Assembly (NCBI GenBank): GCA_902729315.2
Contig: LR746276.1
Location: 4,758,669-4,822,668, forward strand
Length of the DNA stretch: 64,000 nt
DNA from: Spirodela intermedia
Taxonomy: Eukaryota > Streptophyta > Magnoliopsida > Alismatales > Araceae
Direction of reading: 5' to 3'
Shown here: positions 56,401 through 64,000 of the stretch, piece by piece
Position numbering within the stretch: the stretch's first letter is position 1
How the letters are laid out: every line of letters starts with the position of its first letter
Notes under the pieces: generated by a model
What the model was told of the DNA's origin: nothing
Database searches by the model: none
What the model saw: only the letters and a program-made list of their open reading frames with translations
Position numbers and translations under genes: made by a program

Positions 56401-59400
56401 TGCTGACGGAGTTCTTGATTGATCTGTCAAATATCAGGAACAGCAGTTTCATATCTGGTACAAAAGATAATGAACTTCGAGGAGCAGAGAAGGATAGGAG
56501 GATTACCAAAGACGAAAATTTGGCAACTGCAGAGAATATGCGTGCCTGAAGGAAAGGAAACTCATGTACCTCTACAGACAACAACGATCACCCATCATAA
56601 GACGGAAAATATAAAAAGAAATGTAGAAACCATAGTAATAATTCAGTTGAAAGAAACTGGTACCAGTGCCTATGCCCTCAATAAGAATTTTATGAAGAAG
56701 TTCGGCTAAGCTGAATCTGAATGATCCTGAATCCTGGAGAAAAGAGCAATAATCAGAAGAAAGTGGAAGGAAGATAGTATTACATAAACACATCAACAAT
56801 AACCAGCAAAATTCTGGTGATCTATTCACCAAACAATTAACATTAGGATGATGTCATAAACAAAAACTCATATACCTGAGCTTCAATCAGCTGATCGGAT
56901 ACAGAGCACAACGCAAAAATGGATGCTTCCCGTATCTAAACCAATTTAGACACCAATGTTAGAGCACAAAAAAAGGACACAAATAGCCACAAAAAGACAA
57001 AACAGACAAGAATTTCAGAACTTAGACACAACATTACAAATTACTAAATAAATTGAAATCCTAATTTGTTAGTACTTCTTGAGCTGATCTCACAAGACGT
57101 TTTCTCACAAATGGATACACTGCAATCTAGTTTCATAGACACATTGGATTCATCAGAACTTTGCGCAGGAGATCATCTCAATAATCAAGAAAAGATGAAC
57201 TGAGCTGACAACAGGTTTCATCTCATTTTTCATATTCAAGATATCAAATTCCCCCCGAGCATTCCTCATTATTTCCAATAAAATGAAAATTTTAAGAAGG
57301 GATCCTACTGCAACTTAACCAATATATTTCAACAACACAGATTTCCTCAGAAATCCAAGCCAGTGCTTAAAACGAGCTTGTTAATCAAGGACTTATTCGA
57401 AACACAAAAATAGCGATTAAAACATTTGTTAAGAAGTCCAAGACTATGAAGGCAATTTAACTCAATTAATCTAACACTCCATAAGGAAATATATTTACTA
57501 ACTAGAATAAGATCAATGCAAAGCAAATTTCCATAAAATAGTCCTTCCCAAAGGTATAAACCTTTGTTAAAAATTGGGAAAACCGATTTTCTTTGCACTA
57601 GTTCGACAATTTGGCTTGTCCATGTTTTCCGCTAAGCGAAAATTATATGGCACTTCCTTAATACCTTCTCCAATATTAAGATCTCCACATCCTCTAAAGA
57701 AATTGAATAAATGTTGTTATCTGACATAGGGGTTAGGGCTGAGTAAGCAGTCAGATACAGACAAGATCACAGTGTAGAGGTCGAGACTAGCACATGGTTT
57801 ATCTTGAGATTGTTGTAAATGCTTCTTGCCTTGAAGATGTTGATGTTAATGCCAAGACGAATTATTACCACCATCCAGTATTTCCGAACTAAATTTATGT
57901 CAGCTGGCTGGCCAACCCAACGCCATATAAAGACAAAGAAAGTACAACACTGTCATCCAACAATTCCTTTTCGAAAAACCCCCATTTTCAGGAAATACAT
58001 GACGTCACGAGGTGGAATTTCTACTGAGAGTGTAAGAAAGGGAAAACAGGCATACAAGGCTTATTGCCTCCTGCGTTCCCAGGCTGTGCTCGTAGTATAC
58101 TTTTCAAAGTTCAAAGCTGTTTCAACTTGCAGCGTTAAATACAACTTTACATTATATGAAGCAGATGATGCCAAACTTTTGTTTAATTTTCAATACCTAG
58201 TTAGAAGTGTAGTACCTAACTTGCATTCGTAGGATAGTTAAGGATAATAATATGAACATCAAAATCCAGCTTAAGACAATAAATAACAGTAATGAACAAC
58301 CTACAGTAACCTAGCCACGAAAGAAAGGATACGAAAGCTAATGGCTTTTACTCGTGAAATAGCTCTTTTAACCATCCCATTCCCAGGAAATTATTGAGGT
58401 ATGTTTTTGCAGAGGCTATTACTGATCTTTCATTCAACCATCCCATTATCTGTCACCCTGCTTTAACAAGAAATTTTCAAAGGATAACTGATCACAGAGT
58501 CTCCAAAGCACATAACCAAGGTGTTAACAGAGTAGATCAGATAATTGGTTAGATATTTACCATACAATCTTATGAGTACTATCTATGCCAAGTAAATAAT
58601 CACTTAAAGATGGTGTGACGGAAATTTGTCCAGAAATGCAAATGATTTCCATAAGAAAAACTAAGCAAGATGATTAACTCTCCACCAGTCTGAAGAGCCA
58701 ACAAGTTTTCTTCTAGTAGACTCAGCATAATGCTTCTGGGCAGCTTCAATGACAGAATTGATTCCATCTAGACCATAAGAATTGATAACTTCTTCCAATA
58801 AGAGAGAGCCTGCATAAAGTTTTATTGATGCAGAAAATAAAAAGATGAGACTTCAGAATGCTTATAGTAGTAAACGAAAGAATATAAATCCAAGTCTTAC
58901 AGAAAACTTCAAAATAACATGAAGTTTAAATAAATGCTCTATTTTTCAATAAAAAGCAACTGCTCCTCACCAACTGACAAAGGCAAAACAGTCAGGAAAC
59001 TCAAGAGAGAATTGATAGCTTTCTTCTCCTAAAGATTCAACTAGATTTCAAGTACCTAAGGAACATCTATTAATGTCAAAGGCCATAAAACTTCAACATT
59101 CGTCGGTATAGTGGTGTATGACAGAATGACAAGAAATGAGGAAGGCCCAAACATTGCAGCATCTTCTCTATACCAGATCCTTTTTTTTTAGGCTATTGCA
59201 GTTACAGTTTTCTCTTCTTTTCAGAAAGGTTCATTCAAAGTTTTTTATTAGCGAATCTTATTTTCTAAAGGATATGAAACTAACTTCATATTATTCATAG
59301 AACAACAAACTGTAGAGGACGATGGCTTTTTGGCACAAACAATTTTATTTTTTCTTCGTTATTATGTATTAAAGGAACCCTTGGGGATACAAGAGATCAC

Positions 59401-62400
59401 CTTTTTTGGTACTTACATATTCAAGGATTCCCATTTTCACTCCTGGAACCAGTCAAGTGGTATCAGGCGAGCTTCTAAATCCCAGAGATGCTTGTGACGA
59501 TGTTCCATGGACATGATGGGCAACCATGTGAGCAACATTGTTCGCAAGATAAGAGCTCTTTGAGCGCCAATAATGATTAGAGACCCCAGATTTATGATCG
59601 CAACTCACATCCGCCATAGGCGAAATTTATGAGGAGAATTTGGCATGTACGTAACTCTTATTAGATTTGGAGAAATGGAATCAGATTTGGCGAAAAACAT
59701 TCGAAAAGCTTTGATTTGAAGGTTGCCCTACTTAATTTTCAAGGTCATATTTTTATCAAGGAACTTTTAAACGTTAAGTTTTAAATATAGATGTTAAGAA
59801 ACATAGAGGAGATTTTCCTCCATTATGGAGGACAGAGGGGAGGAATGGCAGAAACCACCTCAATCCATTCATTCACCTCTAAAATCCCTTAAATAAGGAA
59901 AGACCCTACATACACTTTCCCAAAATAGCCTCAGTCTTCTACAGTATTCCCCTTAGAACTTCTAACAGTATGAAGATTCAAAGGAGAAGAAATATAAGTT
60001 GACAGTGGTGCATCAGCATGGTAGAAGATACCCAATGCAACCCACGTAACTAATAGAAAAGATCCAAATCATACAATACATGAACACTTGATACCACAAG
60101 TTGCCTAGAGATGCACCTAGGATGCAATTGCACAGTGCTTGAACTTATTTAGCACAAAGTTCACTTGTTTTTTTTTTAACATTCATATATCCAAAGATTC
60201 TTCAATACTAAAATGACCGAGAAAACAAGGTTGTCAATATTCCCACGAAATCCGTTCAAAACGTTCTCACTGAAGTGGTTTCCATTGTTTTAAAATACAA
60301 TAATGAACGATTATTCATAGCTGCAAATTTCTCCTCATACCCTAAATGACTGTACAGTGATTGTGCACAGTTTATAAGCAAAGCATCTCCAATCACTATT
60401 GATGGTCCTCATGTTAGAATCATACCTCAGTCCCAATGCAGTCATCCTTGACACCAGTTATTGAAGTAGATTATAGAAATTCTGATCGACGCTATATGGA
60501 TACTCAAGAAAATCAGCTTTCAAAAGACCACCAACCTCACGAATGGCATTGTCAGTAGGGTTGACCGTGTCACACACATGAGAGATCTTCATAAGGGCAA
60601 CTAGGCTTCCAAAATTTGCTCTGATACCACTTGACATGGGACCCTTGAGAGAATGAACCAAACATTGAATCTACAAGGAATGAAAATGTATCACGCCTTG
60701 TTACTTCTAAACCTTTCAACAATTTACCCTTTTAGGTCTTCTAGTTCTTGAGTCATCTTCATGTGGGCCTTTTGGGCCTTCGGAATGCTCTTTTTGGTGC
60801 TTCTTAGGTTCCTTGCAATGCTTTCGACAATAAATAGCACTATTACATTCGTAGCTTGTCAGAGATACCATACACTTTAAGTTAAAAAAACTCTGATACC
60901 CTCATTTTGTCTTGTCTTCTCCACTACCATATGCCCTGACGAGTGAGAAAACTATCCCTATCTCTACATCACCCACAAGGAATTTAATTGCCTTCATAAA
61001 CACAACTCAATGGACTTCCTCATGGCAATCTATGCCCACCCCACAAGGCTTAGTTCTCTTACATTTCGCCCCAGCTTTCTGACGTCATCAGCTTCTTTCC
61101 AACTTTTCCTGCCGGCAATGTATGTGCACTTCTTTCTAAACCCATTTATTGAATTATCAGAGTAATGATGATGATCGTTATATCATAACTTGTCACAGGA
61201 TGAGAATACAGTTAAACAGCTTAAATGATGACTCTGTTTTCTCATGGTTAATCTCTTGCATGGTTCAACATCTATGACAAAACCATTCCCAACTATCAAA
61301 AAAGATTGTAAGTGCTTTCAGTATTGAAAGAATTATGGAAGAATTAAAAATGAAACATCGTATCCTACAAAGAGGCCTCACTGACTCCAGAAATAAAATT
61401 ACTATTCAACAGAAATGCAGTTTTCCAATGTAACAGGTTCAATAGCTTGGTCCAACTATTGAATCCATTGAGCGCCAGCTCTCAATATCATTTTTTACAC
61501 CTGGTTCAAGATGACTGTTCAAAATAACCTATAAACCATCTCTCAAAGTACAACTTACCTGATACACGGCAACTGTAGGTAACATCACCCTCATCAGCAA
61601 CAAATTGGTTAGGATCTACAGACCAGGTATGCACCTACATGGACAGCAAAGTCAGAAAAGAAATGGCATGATAAAAGTAGAAAAAAATTCTGAGAGATTA
61701 ACAGCTACAATCAAAAAATAAAAATCCGACTGATAATTTACATCAAGTAACCTACTTTCTTTTCGCAATGGCAGGTCCTGGTTTAGTTTCCTTACTAATT
61801 AGATATTTATAAGCAACGACAAGCAATTTCTTCACAGTTCCACATCCCTAGCTTAGCAGCAGCTCGAATGTCACTGCTGTTTTAGTGCGTCAAGCTATAC
61901 AAGTAGTCAATATACCCAGAGGACACCATTGTTAAATATATTTAATTTCTGCTATTAAAAAAATAAATGCATATTAATTATTAGAAAAAAAATATTCCAC
62001 GCAATAATAAAATGACACAAGATTTCAACATGGTACGAAATCACCTTGATTGGACAACATTCTCTTGCATAAACTTTCTCGCATGAATGAAAAATAATTG
62101 TAAATGCCCAACGACACCCAGCTGCTCTGAACGTTCATGTTTCGTATCGAACTTAAAAATGTTTGCAAAGAATAGTTATTAAAGACATGGTATGTGACAC
62201 TGACATAAAGCTGTGACTGTTACAGCAACAATAGAAGGATTGAAGTGTCTACACACTGGAAACAACTTCAAGTTTCTTGGTCAACCCAAGAGAAATTCCA
62301 TTCCACCTCATTGCCTACATGACACCTACCTACAGCCTATTAGTGTGATGTGCCAACACAGTCTCATCTCCCCATTCTCCATCTGTTGATAACTGTTTCT

Positions 62401-63708
62401 ATGCATAGGCAGTCCTCACCAATATGATCATTCCATTCTGCTCCCCCCCTTCCACCTCTTTCTGTTTCTATGACTCTCCATCTCTACTGTTTCTTTTAAG
62501 GCCTTCCAGTTATAGCAGCTTCCTTGTTTGTTCCATCCCTCTGTCCGTTCCTTCTATCCCTCTGCCAGCTATATAACACTTATCCGGCGACATTTCCAGC
62601 CACACTTTTGCAAGTTTTGTTTTCTTAATCTGTCAACCTATATCTTTTCTTTAATTGCTTGCTAACTTTTACTTTACTGATATTAATCTGTCTGATTATT
62701 TCTTCGTATGCATATTTTACAAGTTTGCCTGTTGACCTTAAAAGCTTTCCTAACATGTACTGTTAGCTACTGGCATGCCTTTTGACAGGATAGGTTCTGT
62801 CTTCACCAATTCAGTCTTATCTCCTAGCTCTACATGTAATCTATCTATCAGTATGTCTAACTCTCTCTGTCCATATGGGCTGCATTTTTTCAACTCTCTC
62901 AGCCTTTTGTTTCTTTACTCATTTGTCCATACCGTTAAGTGTATCATTATGTTTAGCTGCATATTTCGATCGGTCAATTTGACTCTCTTTGATGTCTGCT
63001 CATCCATCTATCAGTACATCTGTTTACTTTACATCTATCAGTAAGCCTACCTGTATTTGCCTATCTGTCACCTCCCACTTCTGTCTATTCCGGCAGTGTA
63101 CGTGTCCTGACTGTTCCACATGCTTTGTGCCTTTCATTTCTCTATTCAACTGAAATGACTTCTTCCTATGCCTACACAGGTTACTTGAGAGAAATTTTTT
63201 CCCACCATTTATTTATCATTTCTGATCAACTAAAAGTCAGTGATTTGGTTAACAACTTTCTCTTGATACCCCTCAACCATCCAGATGGCAGGTCAAAACT
63301 TGAATTATAAACATGAGACAAAGATTGCATGGAGAACTAAGATCAAGCAAAAAAACCGAGAATGATGAAACTTAAATATATCACCCCAAACAAAAGCAAT
63401 TCAAAAAAGGCTAGCTGTGTAACATCTATCCAGATGACGCACTTAAAAAGCTTGATCGTCATGCAGCACATGTGGTCAATCAACCAGTTATCATTGAATT
63501 GTAATAATCCGCTGAGCCAATGGAATATAACAAAAGAAATCTTTCAAAGATATTTCAAAAAGAGGTCTGTTTCAGCATGGCACACATGCTGGTTTAAATG
63601 CTACTATTGTAAAGAGAACCCAATTTTTGAAGTACATACTTGCTCCTCAGTTATCTGGAGAAAGGACATTGAGTAAAACACCAGCTCTTTGACATTTCTT
63701 CCAAGAAT
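50496..63708 (-). CDS. IMB4: Importin-9 / IMB4 nuclear import receptor (partial; N-terminus beyond right edge)
   Basis: Importin-beta family HEAT-repeat carrier that moves histones and other basic cargo into the nucleus with Ran. Twenty-three exons on minus: 63708-63640, 61634-61559, 58809-58679, 56935-56876, 56733-56664, 56571-56507, 56423-56362, 56287-56161, 56092-56035, 55918-55806, 54773-54696, 54617-54555, 54439-54344, 53999-53890, 53710-53521, 51814-51700, 51579-51467, 51393-51316, 51237-51175, 51103-50972, 50841-50785, 50707-50627 and 50549-50496. Phases are all consistent, giving 686 residues. Conserved blocks: FLQITEEQVHTWSVDPNQFV, FPFLQARIFSAVAKFSS, PPAKVGACQALSQLL, GDPGITMKSLLAAASRLL, PNVDQFVNLLLTLPAKGHEN, YQIKVTTTALALLLATRH, RTPERWTLVPLPTK, IEIQEQD, then an acidic tail. 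Arabidopsis IMB4 has ~1,020 residues, so ~340 N-terminal residues (Ran-binding region) lie outside. It has large introns at its 5' side. Confidence 0.95.
56936..58678 (-). other. Long IMB4 intron (between exons at 58809 and 56935)
   Basis: 1.74 kb, AT-rich. A plus-strand frame at 57819-58232 has no recognisable family and no splice context. Nothing else noted. Confidence 0.7.
58810..61558 (-). other. 2.7-kb IMB4 intron with transposon-like traces
   Basis: Holds a perfect 12-nt TGGTATCAGAGC (minus, 60629-60618) and an inverted partner GTCAAGTGGTATCAG on plus near 59452-59466. A minus-strand frame of 67 residues (60661-60458) runs across the primer-like site. The stretch at 59470-59580 on minus reads YLANNVAHMVAHHVHG, faintly like the RNase H tail of plant LINEs. 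None of this is enough to name an element. Confidence 0.45.
61635..63639 (-). other. 2.0-kb IMB4 intron
   Basis: AT-rich on the left; the middle (~62300-63150) is pyrimidine-rich with many TCTATC/CTGTCT-like strings. Plus-strand frames there look like low-complexity translation. No gene recognised. Confidence 0.65.
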
Positions 63709-64000
63709 CTATCAAGAGAATTCATCAAAAATTTAAATAAGAATTTCGTTGACCTAAAGACAGGACATTGCAGGGAAACAGTGCAAAACAGATTACTCTA
63801 CGACTTATTTTGAAGCCAAACTTTTACTTTTGTGAATCGAGAGCTGCCCACCAGCGTCAATAAAAATTCAAATAACTGGCAACCAAAAGACCAAAGGGTT
63901 AGCTGAATACAGGAAGATAGGACTAATAATTATGGCTGAGATACAAGCATTCCACAAAGGGTTTGCCTCAACCTCAAGCAACTAGGTGAAATGTAGGCAT
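63709..64000 (-). other. Right-edge sequence, probably IMB4 intron
   Basis: Follows (upstream on minus) the acceptor TTGATAG of the first visible exon. No IMB4-like coding found in these 290 bp, so the preceding exon must lie beyond the window. Confidence 0.55.

Noticed and set aside
57819-58232. 137-residue plus-strand frame inside an IMB4 intron
   Set aside because: No recognisable domain, AT-rich composition and no supporting splice or promoter signals.

Overview
This is a plant nuclear window. Six genes have GT-AG introns and belong to families typical of flowering plants. They are separated by AT-rich DNA, long (GA)n/(CT)n microsatellites, and a graveyard of LTR retrotransposons. The order is: a KUP7-type potassium transporter, a secreted cyclase-family protein, a plant-type asparaginase, a papain-like protease, a GH81 endo-1,3-beta-glucanase and importin-9/IMB4. 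They look like unrelated housekeeping or defence genes, with no sign of an operon or metabolic cluster. I cannot name the species. The gene models were made by eye, using splice-site phase and family conservation.

Layout. Positions 1-3820 (minus) hold nine exons of the KUP7-like K+ transporter, whose C-terminus runs off the left edge. Positions 3821-4493 are a short divergent intergenic region with an imperfect tandem duplication carrying two GTGGGCCCCAC boxes. Positions 4494-12380 (plus) hold a six-exon cyclase-family gene whose third intron is swollen by an antisense, broken Ty3/gypsy element. Positions 12381-16220 contain no confident gene: a GC-rich orphan segment, a TTA microsatellite and a ~368-bp tandem duplication. 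Positions 16221-17719 (minus) hold a three-exon asparaginase. Positions 17720-20041 hold very long GA tracts and a hairpin. Positions 20042-23019 (minus) hold a four-exon papain-family protease.

Positions 23020-47921 are about 25 kb of AT-rich sequence dominated by degenerate retrotransposons. There is a Ty1/copia relic on plus (28370-32698), fragments of Ty3/gypsy elements with Athila/Tat-like gag on both strands, and several copies of two long-LTR families. Among these is a clean solo LTR (37613-38861) with a 5-bp target duplication, sitting inside an older gag. Positions 47922-49925 (minus) hold an intronless GH81 gene. Positions 50496-63708 (minus) hold 23 exons of IMB4/importin-9, whose first ~340 residues lie beyond the right edge.

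No tRNA, rRNA, CRISPR array or convincing undescribed system was found. The most informative signals are the solo-LTR insertion that leaves the old gag frame readable when removed, the PPT-LTR-PBS copia junction, the duplicated TCP-like promoter boxes and the extreme homopurine tracts.
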